Source of the DNA: Vandiemenella viatica | Lineage: Eukaryota > Arthropoda > Insecta > Orthoptera > Morabidae | DNA: 64,000 bases | Direction of reading: 5' to 3' | Assembly (NCBI GenBank): GCA_031002005.1 | Contig: JARYHS010006964.1 | Location: 3,038,001 to 3,102,000 of the forward strand | Shown: positions 33,525 to 43,959 of the stretch, piece by piece | Layout of the letters: each line of letters opens with the position of its first letter | How positions within the stretch are numbered: the first letter of the stretch is position 1 | Program-made: the position numbers and the translations under genes | The notes under the pieces: generated by a model | What the model was told of the DNA's origin: nothing | Seen by the model: only the letters and a program-made list of their open reading frames with translations | Database searches by the model: none

Positions 33525-34553
33525 CTAATCTAAAAAAGGAGCTGCCCTAACACCATTAACAACAGATATCTTTTCATGTGAATTTGTGGCCCCAATTAAT
33601 TGTTTTGCTATGAGATCTGAAAGAACCCCCTTCCCTCTACTATTGAGGTGTAGGCCATGCCTAGTATAATCCCACCTATCAATAGCATCTACAGGTACCA
33701 AGCCCATGCCAGAGCCAATATCAGACATAAGATACCGTTCCAGTTCCAGATTCACTCGCCTCAAAGCAGAGTTCATCTGTGGCCGATCATAGCGTCTCAA
33801 GACCGACATCACACTGACCCGAGTGTGGCACGTTGCTTCTGCTATTTTCTCCAGGTCATCTCTGATGCTATACCTATAATTCCTGCCCAAACTATTTCCC
33901 GCTCCTCCCACTATCACTACATGATCCTCATCTGTGAAATCCTTACACAAAGAACCTATATCTTCTACTACCTGACCAAGACTAGCACTAGGTTTGAAGA
34001 AACTCATGACCTGGAAACCTGATCCTAATTTTTCCTGTACCAATGGCACAACACCTCGTCCATGGCTACTACCTAGCAGCAAGACTTTCTTTTTCCCCAA
34101 ACCCTGCCTACCAGACTTAACTACACAGTTTTTCCTACAAGTCTGCTGCTTTTTACCTACACCTACAACTACAGAAGGCCCATCCCTGTCTAACTCTGGC
34201 AACAGGGCAAACCTATTTTGCACCCCAACAACAAAAGAATCAGAAGCCCTTCTTGTTCTAATTGCCCTTTTCCCTGTCACCAGTTCCCAACCATCTCTGT
34301 TTCCCTCCCTGCGCAGCCTATCCAACTCCTTTCTAGCCTCTATCAGTTCAGCCTGAAGGGCACTAATCCTTTCCTCCTGCTCCAATATCTTCCTACTTTT
34401 GAAACAATCTTTATAAAACCATGGGAGAGCCTCCTCAATTTCCCCAACTTCGACGCCACTACAAATCGCACCCCAATGAAACCATTTCTCACACCCTTCG
34501 CAAAAAATTCCAACCCTCAAAAATCTACGGCAATGTCCACACTTTTCACTCAT
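33525..34553 (-). CDS. CR1 LINE ORF1: PHD-like zinc finger and SGNH/GDSL-esterase-like protein
   Basis: 342 codons, ATG at 34553 to TAG at 33525-33527, uninterrupted. Residues 1-55 hold a Cys/His cluster (CGHCRRFLRVGIFCEGCEKW, FHWGAICSG) like the PHD-type finger of many CR1 ORF1 proteins. Residues about 60-90 form a charged helical, probably coiled-coil, stretch (EERISALQAELIEARKELDR). From about residue 150 an SGNH-type esterase-like domain follows: VLLLGSSHGRG (block I Ser), VVIVGGAGNSLG (block III-like, with G-N) and DYTRHGLHLNSRGKGVLSD (block V, catalytic-like D..H). This is a retrotransposon protein that binds nucleic acid and/or lipid; its role is not established here. Confidence 0.88.
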   Translation of the reverse strand: MSEKCGHCRRFLRVGIFCEGCEKWFHWGAICSGVEVGEIEEALPWFYKDCFKSRKILEQEERISALQAELIEARKELDRLRREGNRDGWELVTGKRAIRTRRASDSFVVGVQNRFALLPELDRDGPSVVVGVGKKQQTCRKNCVVKSGRQGLGKKKVLLLGSSHGRGVVPLVQEKLGSGFQVMSFFKPSASLGQVVEDIGSLCKDFTDEDHVVIVGGAGNSLGRNYRYSIRDDLEKIAEATCHTRVSVMSVLRRYDRPQMNSALRRVNLELERYLMSDIGSGMGLVPVDAIDRWDYTRHGLHLNSRGKGVLSDLIAKQLIGATNSHEKISVVNGVRAAPFLD

Positions 34554-36081
34554 GATTACAAGAAACTAACAACAACAAAGTACACAATACGAGAAACAAA
34601 ATTTGTTGAACTTAACCTGATAAAAAATCTGCGAAATTAATTCACAAGTAAGCTTTATCTAAATATATTTTCGCTCTATAACAAAAATCTGAGCTTAAGC
34701 CGAGCGTTCAAAAATGTAAACAAACACAGAAAGTAAACACGGAACAGACCAAAGCACTATATCACAAATAATTTTTTTTTGCACTAATAAAAACACTCAC
34801 TAACGCTCACAGTAATAAAATGTATTACAATTTAGAGTTTCGAATTACTATTACAATCAAAAATAACTATTAACTATATTTATTTATAATTTAAATACAC
34901 ACGTTCGCGCGGTACGTGTTTCCGCGGTATTCCAAAGATATTCTTATTAGGGAATCAGGATTAAAGGAAATGTAGGAAACAGGACTGTGATTAATAAAAG
35001 ATGTGCAGATACACTTTTTTAAGAGTGTAGGAAGTCTGATATGTAATTGGAATGCTCCGCAAAGGAGCAGCGAGGCAATCTACAAAACATACCTTGTGCC
35101 CCATGCTTGTGCCAATTTTGACCTATCTTTCAAAAGCCTGGGTGATAAAGGAGAGGGGTAAGCGACAGTACAATCTGTGAAAATGGAATTTCAGAGGAAT
35201 AGAGTTGTAGTAACAGGAAGAGACAAAATATGGAATGAGATAATCAGGGAGATAATAAAGGTTGAACCGCTACAACAGAGAATAGAAAAATCTATCTGAC
35301 AGTGGTATCGGCATGTAAAGAGAATGGGAGAGGAGAAGATACCGAGGAGGAATCTGGACATGGAGCTGAAATGGGAGCGATCCAGAGAAGACAGAGGGTC
35401 AGGTGGGAAAGGGTGTTAAGCAATGTGTCTAAGATAAAGAAGGAAATTGGGCGACAGTTGAAGAAGAGAGATGGTGGTTGGCCAGGAAACGCTGGCGAGG
35501 CTTTGGTTCACAAAATATCCGGCCAGCGGTTGGAAGCTGCCCTAGATGATGATATGAAAAAATATTGTTGCATGCGTTTTAAAATGTTCGTTTTTTTAAA
35601 AGAAAATAACCAAGAAACAATGAATAATACAGATCACATTTGCACAGCATAGTCTAGCAGTTAATTTAAAACGACACGTGAAAACATTAGATACAGAAAC
35701 AGAAGAATTTTATAGTCGCTTAACGGTAAAAAACTGCGGTAGACATGACCAGTGATTTGTAATACAAAAACTGAATCAAATGTAAGTTTAATAATTTATG
35801 TCGCTCTTGGCTGTGCCTCTGTTACACCATTAAATATTTTTTAGCTTTTTAAAAATTATTTTTGTGTGATATTTTAAGATTAATTGTAAACATTACACAG
35901 GGCGGCTTGCTGGCATGTTTGAGTTTTATGATAGAGAATGGGTGTGGCATTATTTTAAGCATAAAAATTCATAGTTGGAAACGATAAAAATAATAACGAA
36001 ATGGCTATAAAGAGCGTCTGAATAGTTGGAAAATAGCTGTGAAACGACTAAACGTAAAGGTAATGTTAAGATACAATAAAT

Positions 36082-36327
36082 CGTTAATTTTGAGACTGCC
36101 TGAGTTTGATGACACATGTGTTATAAAACACATGTTCTTTGTGTAGTTGTAAAACATGTCTATAGAGAAAAAGATGTTATTGACCTAAAGTTTATCTGGT
36201 GATAGTTGTAAGAACAGCTTGTGCATGGAGGAAGTATCTTTCATTTCTCGTGTTTATTTTTTGATGTTTAGTGTTGATCAACTGTGATTTGATACATTAC
36301 GTTCTAAATACGACTACAGGAAGTGAC
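36082..36327 (+). promoter_or_regulatory. Presumed promoter and 5' leader of zinc-finger gene A
   Basis: Single-copy-looking sequence between the inverted arm and the first ATG. No convincing TATA box or initiator was seen. The call rests only on position. Confidence 0.35.
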
Positions 36328-36363
36328 ATGGATCCAATAAATGTTGCAGACATTAAAATGGAA
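36328..36363 (+). CDS. Zinc-finger gene A, exon 1
   Basis: Encodes MDPINVADIKME and ends GAA|GTATGT, phase 0. An acidic MDxxxVxxIKxE start is common in insect multi-exon C2H2 factors. Similar first exons lie at 15186 and 60531. The start was chosen because it is the only ATG that joins in phase with exon 2. Confidence 0.75.
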
Positions 36364-37519
36364 GTATGTATCTACCTTTTAAGTCTTTATGAAGACGTAT
36401 AATGCACAAATTACATGTTAATACCGGGAGGAAAATTTTCGTTAATTCGCGCAATGATTGCTTGAAGTGAGTAGATTCTGCCGTGATTGGGGTTATATAC
36501 TTTTTAATGAGCTTATTTTACGAACAAACGCGTATAAATTCAATTTTAATAGCGTTGCCGTATGTTTGAATATGCTGTTTTTCATTGACAGTAAAATCAG
36601 CTTCTTTGAAGAAACTATGAATCTTTTTCAAGTTCATTAAAGTGGGTCTGTTTTTGGATTTGCCTGAAGATAACTTTAAAGAAACATACTTTGTAACTAC
36701 GAAACATAAATGTTAAAGTCCTTATTTCACCACTTTCACAAAACATGCTTTTTGTTTACATGTGAACCTGTCTTTTTTATTATTTGTAGTATTTCTTATG
36801 TACTACATTTTGAAACTGATCTATTGTCTGCTGTTTACCGCTTGTATGCTGCACGGTCATTTCTCTGAAGCTGTTTTTCTGTAGTTATTCGCTTAACACT
36901 ATATGGGTTTTCTGGATATCACGATACGGCTAAAACTACTTTCCACCGTGCAAGGTTGTGTGGTATTCAGTCGAATTAGGTTTTAACACATCATTGACCA
37001 GCATGACACTTTGGAAAGTATTTATACTGAAGTCATGCTGAATACGTTTGCGATGGAAAATAGTTCTACCATATCTCTACTAATTCTTGTGTTTCAAATG
37101 ACTTGGTTGAGGCATAGAAGTTTGTAACTGCCGCATAGTTCTTTTGTTACTTTTTAGTTGCCATTCATTTTCTGTGATCAACTTAATTTTAATATACAGA
37201 CGGTAGGGAGCTTAGTTTATTTTAAAATAGTTGTAGGTATCTCTCTCTGGCAGAAGAGTTTAGGAAGTATTTCATAATGTGTATACAGTACCCAGATTCA
37301 TGGCACTGGATACTAAGAGAGTTCTTTGATGCTTTATTTTTTTTTATTTTTTGGTTTAACAATATCAGTTTTCCCTTCATGTCTGATGTTATTTAATTTT
37401 ACATTTTTATTTTATTTCATAGTATTCCATTTTCTCTTATTTCATTTATATATTATGTTCAGTTTAATATAGCTAATTTTAACTAGGCCGTGACTCATAT
37501 TTTTCTTGTACTTTTGCAG

Positions 37520-37575
37520 GCTCTGTTAGAAGACACTGAATACGAGGACACAGTACTGCCACTTGTTGCTGATAG
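37520..37575 (+). CDS. Zinc-finger gene A, exon 2
   Basis: Acceptor TTTTGCAG|GCTCTG, donor GATAG|GTATGC, 56 nt. It enters in phase 0 and leaves in phase 2, encoding ALLEDTEYEDTVLPLVAD plus a split Arg codon. Gene B has the related ILSEDSEW at the same place. Confidence 0.72.
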
Positions 37576-39096
37576 GTATGCTAGTTCTGTGCTTCTTGTT
37601 GATAATTATTCGTTCCCTCTGTGGAAATAGAGTATGTGTCATACCATTAGCTGTGTACTTGATCGAGATAGTGGTCACGGTTTTCAGGGTTTCGTCTTGC
37701 TGCACACACACTAAGACTCAAACTTGTACCACATTCCTTTTAGCGAATATGGCAGATCAGTGCTCAAGTCTGGAATTTGAAACATTGGGGTTATGATTTC
37801 CAGGATGGAGTTTCAGTTTCTTCTTTTTTATGTAGTTGCCTCTGTTGGAAGCTGGGATGGTTGCTCAGCAGCAGTCATTTCCCATCTGTAATAATCTTTT
37901 TGTTTATTACTTGTAAAGCTGTGGTAAAAAATCTAACTTTTTTGTATAATATATCTATGAATATAGTCAATTTTAAAATATAAATAGGTTACTTTGCTCA
38001 TTATTCTGCCAATTAATGTATGAGCACTCTAAATGCTACACACTCTTTTATCGTGTTGTTTTTGTATTATCACGATGAGTGTACAGAAAATTCTTGGTAT
38101 CACTGGGCAACATAAAGTTATTAATTTTTAAAATATGAAACTGATAGACTAGCAGAAACTTGGCGCAGAATCTAATGTAATTGTGATTGAGTACAGTAAC
38201 AATTTCTTTGCACCCATACCTACCTATTTCAGAAATATTTTTTTATTTATAAACTTTACAAGCACAATTTCATCGCCTACCTACATTTGTACTTTACTCA
38301 CTTTAATCTTCTTTGAGTGTTTGTGGTAAATAGAATGTGTAAACAGTTTTTGAATGCCATATTTTTTTTTTTAGTCTGCTATAAAGATTGTGTAGTTAAT
38401 TATAACCTCAGTCACATATCTAGCTCCGAACATATCTCTTCTTATTCAGGCAGATTCACATATTAATGCAGTAACTAGAATGAGTCGGGTATAGTTTCAT
38501 AAAGTTACTGAAAACATTTATGAAAAATCACTGTGAGGACCTTAGTGGTCTAAATGCCCAGTAGCTTTTTGTGAAACAAAGTATTTGAACAAAACCATTT
38601 ATGAAATATTTCTATGAAGTAACCTTTCAAGTTCACATCATTATTTGTAATACATTATATTAACTATTAGTCTCAGCCAACATTAGTAATTTATTTATTA
38701 CAATGTTAGAATGTTCTACCTTGACATCAGTAGAAGAGAAATTAAGAGCTTCATTCCATATTGTAGAGTTTTGAATACTTCTTATGTTTTCATAGTGTTT
38801 AATATAATATACTTGGTACACCTTTTGTAAAAATTGAGTGAAAGAAATGCCCACAGAATGCACATAGAATTCTGCATGTGACTGTGCTGACTATGAGGCT
38901 GTGTGAGCTCAGCAATATGTTTCCAAAATATTGTGTTTTTTGTGTTTGTATGATATTTTGTGTTGCTGCTCTCCTATCTTTGGATTTTTACGAGTGTTGG
39001 GTATAATTTATCTTTATTTTCCACTTAAATATTAGGTAAATTATATTTTGAAAGATTTTTACCCACCTCTTATACTGAAATTCCTTCTCGTTTTAG

Positions 39097-39669
39097 GACA
39101 CAACTTAAATTTGAAGAACATTTACAGCACTATTATGTTAAGAGTGCAAGTGCAGTGGAAATTGCTGCAAGTGAACCATCAATAAGAAATACTTTTGCAT
39201 GTACTGGCTTCACTATTGATAGTGATCGTGTCTCAGATTGGAATAATGACACTATGTCAGCTGCTAGGCCATCACGATTATCATGTGCCATGTGTCTAGA
39301 GAAACTCTCCACATTCAGTTTGCTGATCAGACATGTTTTCAACCATATCAGTCACTTGATTCCACCATTACATATCTGCCAACAATGCAGTGATGTGTTA
39401 CCAGGTATTTTAACATTGTGCAGGCATACCACTGACCACAACAAAATTGAGTTGAAAAAGTCATCATTATTTCAGTTTTCATGTGCATTATGTGGAGAGA
39501 ATTTTTCTTCCCAGCATTCAGTAGTGAAACACGTATTCTACCACATATCAACTGTTGATTGTCCTCAATATATTTGTACATGTTGCTCCACAGTATTTAA
39601 CGATTCAAGATAGCTCCACAATCACAATAGAGAAATAGTACAAATTAATTCTACAGCTTCTCAACCGAG
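39097..39669 (+). CDS. Zinc-finger gene A, exon 3: four C2H2-like fingers, in-frame TAG
   Basis: Acceptor TTCTCGTTTTAG|GACACA, donor CAACCGAG|GTAAGT. It completes the split Arg of exon 2 (RTQLKFEEHLQHYYVK) and leaves in phase 2, exactly as exon 4 needs. Fingers: CAMC..HVFNH, CQQC..HTTDH, CALC..HVFYH and an incomplete CTCC...HNREI. A TAG at 39611-39613 lies within the fourth finger; after it the frame continues LHNHNREIVQINSTASQPR to the donor. Gene B's homologous exon is open at this point. Either gene A is inactivated, the TAG is a sequencing error or polymorphism, or it is read through. If real, the nine-finger exon is not translated in frame. Confidence 0.8.
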
Positions 39670-40380
39670 GTAAGTTATAATGTCACATTGGTCTCATTCT
39701 ATCATTTACTGGATTTATGACATAATTTGTTTATTATATGATGTGGAATATTTTGCACATGTGGCTGTTTATATTGTTTTAATGATAACTTGCATAGTTT
39801 AAGTAGTTAATACTGTTCATACAAATCATTATTCAATATCACTTGGAAATGACATTATTGTAATGTAGGAGACTGAGCTTCCAACAAGTACATTGAATAT
39901 GGAAGATAGAATGGGTTGATGTATTTTCAAACTAATTGTTCCATTCATGCCAGTACAGATACAATTTCTGATCAGAAATATACAGACACCCCTATGTAAA
40001 GTGGAATTGAATGCTAGATGTCCCAACATGTTGACTCACTGGTAGAAAAGGAGCTTGGGAGTATTTTTCTATCAGGATGATAGTGCACTGTTTTATAAAG
40101 CAGCATCTGTGAGGATAAGGTTTGCCAACAACCTGAAATAGACTGAACTGCTAAAATTTCCAATGTGATTTGAATGGAAAACGTATGGTATGAGTGAGAA
40201 CATTGAAACCCAGTTTTCATCAACACTGCCTTCTGTGATTTCAGCTCTTAGGGAAGGATGGCCTGCTATTTCTCTACAGGCATTTAAACATCTGATTAAA
40301 AGTCTCCCCAGCCATTATAAAGGCAAGGGTAAACCTACCTCATATTAATGTCTAATAATAAGGTAGGGGATATAGCTAGA

Positions 40381-40710
40381 CCAATGCTGCTCTACCACAA
40401 GCCCGCGGGCCACGAATTTGTTCGCCAACTGCCACAGTCTATAATATGCTAGTTCAAAAACCTCTGCAAAGGTCTCATTGATGTTTTTTACTATGATTTT
40501 AAAAATCTCCACTAAGGTCTCAATGTACGATTTTTAAAAAAATTATATTTAAAAAAAAAAAAACACTCTGCAAAGGTATCATCATTGGTTTTTAATGTCT
40601 GATTGTTATTAAACTGTGTTGCTTATATCTTTGTTGTATTTAAATATCTACTGCAACTATAGGCAAGTATTATGTGGCCCATCTACAAAGTTTGTTGGGC
40701 AGCCTTGATC
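40381..40710. mobile_element. hAT-like MITE (tentative)
   Basis: Begins CCAATGCTGCTC and ends GGGCAGCCTTGA, imperfect inverted ends (9 of 12). The interior is AT-rich with repeated CTCTGCAAAGGTCTCAT-like blocks (near 40465, 40510 and 40565). Flanks share only CTAGA, so the target duplication is not established. Confidence 0.45.
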
Positions 40711-40914
40711 TAGATTATATTTTTTGTGTCTACACTGTATGAAATATTAAATAAGGACTGAAATAGTCCATCAGTGACTGATTATATATTACATCTTTGA
40801 CTGGGAAGGGTCATTAACATTATGAGATAATGTCAGTGTAAATAGTCTATTTGGTTTTTTAACTATTTAAAAAATGCACAGAAATAAGTATACACTGGAA
40901 AACATTATCTGATT

Positions 40915-42530
40915 TTTTTTTTTGTCATCTTCATTCTCTCAACTAGTTTGATAAAACCCTCCATCTCCTCCTATCTTGCACTAACCTCTTCATCTCAACA
41001 TACACTTCCTCAATAATCTGCTTCATACATTCCTGTCTATGTCTACCTCTTTGACTGTTCCCTCTGCTAACAGATTAACTTGTCCACATGTTGTAAAATT
41101 TGACCCACCATCTGTCTCTTCTTTATGTAAGGCTCTTCCACAAACATCTCTCCTCAACTATTGTATCAAGAACATGATTGTTTCATACTTTTATGTATCC
41201 ACTTAATTTTAGCAATCCTTATATAGCACTACATTTCACAATGCTTTCATTTTCCTTCCATGATCCACTGGATATAGTGCTCTACATTTAGAGCTTTAAA
41301 ACTTTTCTCTGTTTATGGGGAAGGCACTTCTCACTATTGCTGTTCTACTTTTAACATATTTCGTGCTTTGGCCATAAGTTGTAATTTTACTTCCTAAGTA
41401 GCAGATTTCACTTACATCTCATCTTATTTTTATGCTTAATCTACCATTATTGCTATTATTTCAAATATATTTCATTACTTTTATCTTGCTTTGGTTTATA
41501 TCTAGTCCAAAATTTTCCTTCAATACTTTGTTTATGTCACGCTCCTAATCTTCTGTCTATTCTGCTAAAAGGACAATGTCACCACCAAATTGTAACATCC
41601 TGATTTTTTTTTCTTCTAGAGCACTTATGACAGGTTCAAATTTATTGCACTTTATTTATTGCTTCTTGTTCTTACATGTTGAATATTGATGGAGATATTC
41701 TACAAACTTGTTTGACACTCTTTTAACTGTTGTATGTCTCTCAGAATTTGATACTTTTGATATGACACTTGATTCTTATATAGATTATAAAGTATTCATC
41801 ATTGTTTTTTACCTGGTTTCTTTAAATTTTTGAATAATGTGTCGGACTTAAATTATCAAAAGCTTTTACTAAATCATAATATGCCACAAAAGGATCTTTT
41901 TTTTTTTTTATCTTCCCTTTAACTCTTAATGCAAAGGCCAGAACAGCTTATGCCATGATTTTTGCTAACCCAAACTGATCTTTACCTACTATCCCTTCTA
42001 CAACTTTCTTTTATTCTATAAGTTATCCTGGTCAGTAATTTCGAATTATGTGATATTATTCTGTAATAATTCACTCATTTGTTAGCTTGTGATTCATTGC
42101 AAGTGTGAAGATGATACTTTTATTCAAATCAGTTACAATCTTTTCTATTTCATAACATTTTGATATCAGTTTTAATAATATTAGTATTCCTTCTTCTTCT
42201 AAGGATTACAGAAGTTCTTCAGGAATCTTATTAATTCCAGCTGCCTTATTTAATTTCAAATCCTTAAAAGCTCTATCAAATTCTATCTTTAAAGTAGGAT
42301 TTCACAGATCATTAACATCATCATCATCTTCTTTCTCCAGTATACTGTTTTTCAAATCATACTGACCATACAAATTCGCTGTGTATTCCTTCAAAGGGAT
42401 AGCTGTATCCTCTGAGCTCGAAATTGGCAGTTTTAATGTTATACATCTTTTCTTTATTTCTCCAAATTTTGTTTGAATCTCCTATGTGTCACGTTTACTT
42501 TATCTATAAACATATCCTTGTTTGGTTTAC
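40915..42530 (-). pseudogene. RTE-like LINE family A fragment, antisense in the intron
   Basis: Minus-strand pieces ILEKEDDDDVN, DLKLNKAAGINKIPEELL, GDIVLLAE (motif C with FA lost), NFGLDINQSKIKVMKY and a VERM-like end parallel the copy at 10300-11440 (VIEKEGDVDNDDLGD, EANKAVGIVGIPEELL, EFGLNINQSRTKVMRC). Stops and frameshifts abound. Confidence 0.75.
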
Positions 42531-42950
42531 TATATTAGATAAATTGTTGTTTTATATTTTATTTATATATTGTGAATAATTAACTCTTGTTAAAAGCTCT
42601 TTTCTAAATAATAAAATTATTTGATTTCTATTTCATATTTCTTGAACAGGTGTCCCCGTCATGTTATGCTAATAATCATTTAGTATTATTAGTTTTTATT
42701 TAAAAATGCCAGCTTGTTGTAGTTTCTTGTACTGTATACAAAAGTTAGATTGGCAATAATTTTAAGACTTTGCTTGCATACAAAACATGGCTTCTAAAAC
42801 TGGGTTTTGACTATCCAGAATTTTCGAAACTTGTTTGATAATATTGGTTGAGAAAATTTTTGCATGAGCTATTTAATTTCCAGTATTATCCTCTTCGTAA
42901 ATAATATTAAATTTGAAATTTCCAAAATGTGTTGTGTGTCCAAAACCGAA

Positions 42951-43190
42951 CATGGTGAGTGAGTGGTAACACTTTGGCCTCGTATTTTGGAGGATGCAGG
43001 TTTGAAATCCCAACAAGTCATCCGGATTTTGGTTTTCCATGGTTTTCTCAAATCATTGCAGGTGAATGCTGGGATGCTTCCTTCAAAAGCCCATGGCCGA
43101 ATTCCTTCTCATTCCTTGTCCCCAGTCATTTCCCATCTCTAAAGGCCTTGACATCGCTAAGGCACAAGACAGTAAGAAAATAGTATCAGA
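42951..43190 (+). mobile_element. tRNA-derived SINE, copy 1
   Basis: The tRNA-like head has an A-box-like GAGTGGTAACAC (42961 on) and a B box GGTTTGAAATCC (42999-43010). The conserved body ATTTTGGTTTTCCATGGTTT, then GAATGCTGGGATGCTTCCTT, is shared with copies 2 and 3. RNA polymerase III promoter boxes are inferred from position and sequence. Confidence 0.82.
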
Positions 43191-43959
43191 ATGGTGAGTG
43201 ACTTAGTAAATAGCAGGTTGTCAGCCAATTTTCACCTATTCTTCCACGCTCAGTTTATCTCAGTGGTCGCCTTATTTAAAAATTAAACACTTCATCTTTT
43301 AATTAATTTGTAGCATGCTAGAGACAAAGCTAAGAACTGTTCTCCAAAGACAATTGTCTATAGAGAAGAGAAGCTCTTAGGCCAGTCATGAACTGAAATT
43401 GAATTCATCTTACTGAATGCTCAGCTGTATGCAGCTGAATTTCATTGCGGGATCCTAAGACCTGCACAGGCATTGTTACACATCCACTGGATATGACCTA
43501 CTCAGATTTATCTGGTCAAATACGGCTGAGTAATGCCGAATCCCATTTATATGGGATCAGTCAAACATATTTGGTTGAATGGCAAATACCTGTTCCTTTC
43601 CTAATCAAAATATCTTCATTATTTATCATTTATTTGATCTTGTTTTGTAAATTTCAATAGTATCATATGCTACAGTGGTACAGAGTCACTGTAAATATTT
43701 TAATAAAAACATCAATAGTAAGGACAAATATTGCAAATGCATCTACGTGGATGTAATAATTATTTTAGTAAAAATTTGTACATTAAGCACAGTTATTTGA
43801 ATTTCTGTTGTGCTTGCATATCAATCTCTCCATTAATTTCCCTATCACTGATGCTAAACAGATTGATATATAATTTTAAAATCTGTCACCCCTCCTTTAA
43901 GTACCTGTTTTACTATCACAATATTTCAAGATAATGTCAGATACTGTTATATTTAAGAC

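Larger units (their letters stand above)
30173..34930 (-). mobile_element. Near full-length CR1-type LINE (ORF1 + ORF2)
   Basis: About 4.76 kb on the minus strand: a 5' UTR of about 0.38 kb, ORF1 (34553-33525), ORF2 (about 33520-30746, broken), a 3' UTR with four 66-bp tandem repeats and a (TATTG)n end. ORF2 overlaps the end of ORF1 in another frame with no in-frame ATG at its start, which suggests coupled translation. Only one frameshift and one stop are seen, so the insertion is fairly young, consistent with its absence from the left arm. Boundaries are accurate to perhaps 10 bp. Confidence 0.88.
28080..35400 (+). pseudogene. Decayed LINE of the right arm (endonuclease, RT, C-terminus)
   Basis: The same LINE as at 600-3290. 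Plus-strand pieces are KMDILELADTKGKGEGMKEL, GVPLLMKEDLNKEVLG, WRKGVIIHIFKKGDNN (RT start), YAFTPGRSTIKLIFTVRQLQ, VFVVAMDEILKKVVQS, and VLFPDDLLIWGKDE, where FADD has become FPDD. After the CR1 insertion at 30173-34930 come the SKAWVIKERG-like tail and an RWEGV-like end near 35400. Multiple stops and frameshifts are present. Confidence 0.7.
27379..36081 (+). repeat. Right arm of the inverted duplication, split by a CR1 LINE
   Basis: Reverse complement of 66-3981, interrupted by the LINE at 30173-34930. The junction lies where the left arm reads continuously from GTGCAATTAAATAAACTAAA into AATTAGGGAATCAGGATT (complement of about 1181-1225). The left arm lacks the LINE, so the insertion came after the duplication. 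The outer limit at about 36081 lies only about 250 bp upstream of the first exon of gene A. Confidence 0.85.

Noticed and set aside
34218..34640. Plus-strand frame opposite the CR1 ORF1
   Set aside because: Shadow of the intact minus-strand ORF1.
35302..35652. 116-codon plus-strand frame after the CR1 insertion
   Set aside because: Out-of-frame reading of the decayed LINE C-terminus; the left arm has the same sequence without a conserved frame.
42999..43010. tRNA gene
   Set aside because: Only A- and B-box-like stretches are present and no acceptor stem closes; the body is shared with two other copies, so it is a SINE.
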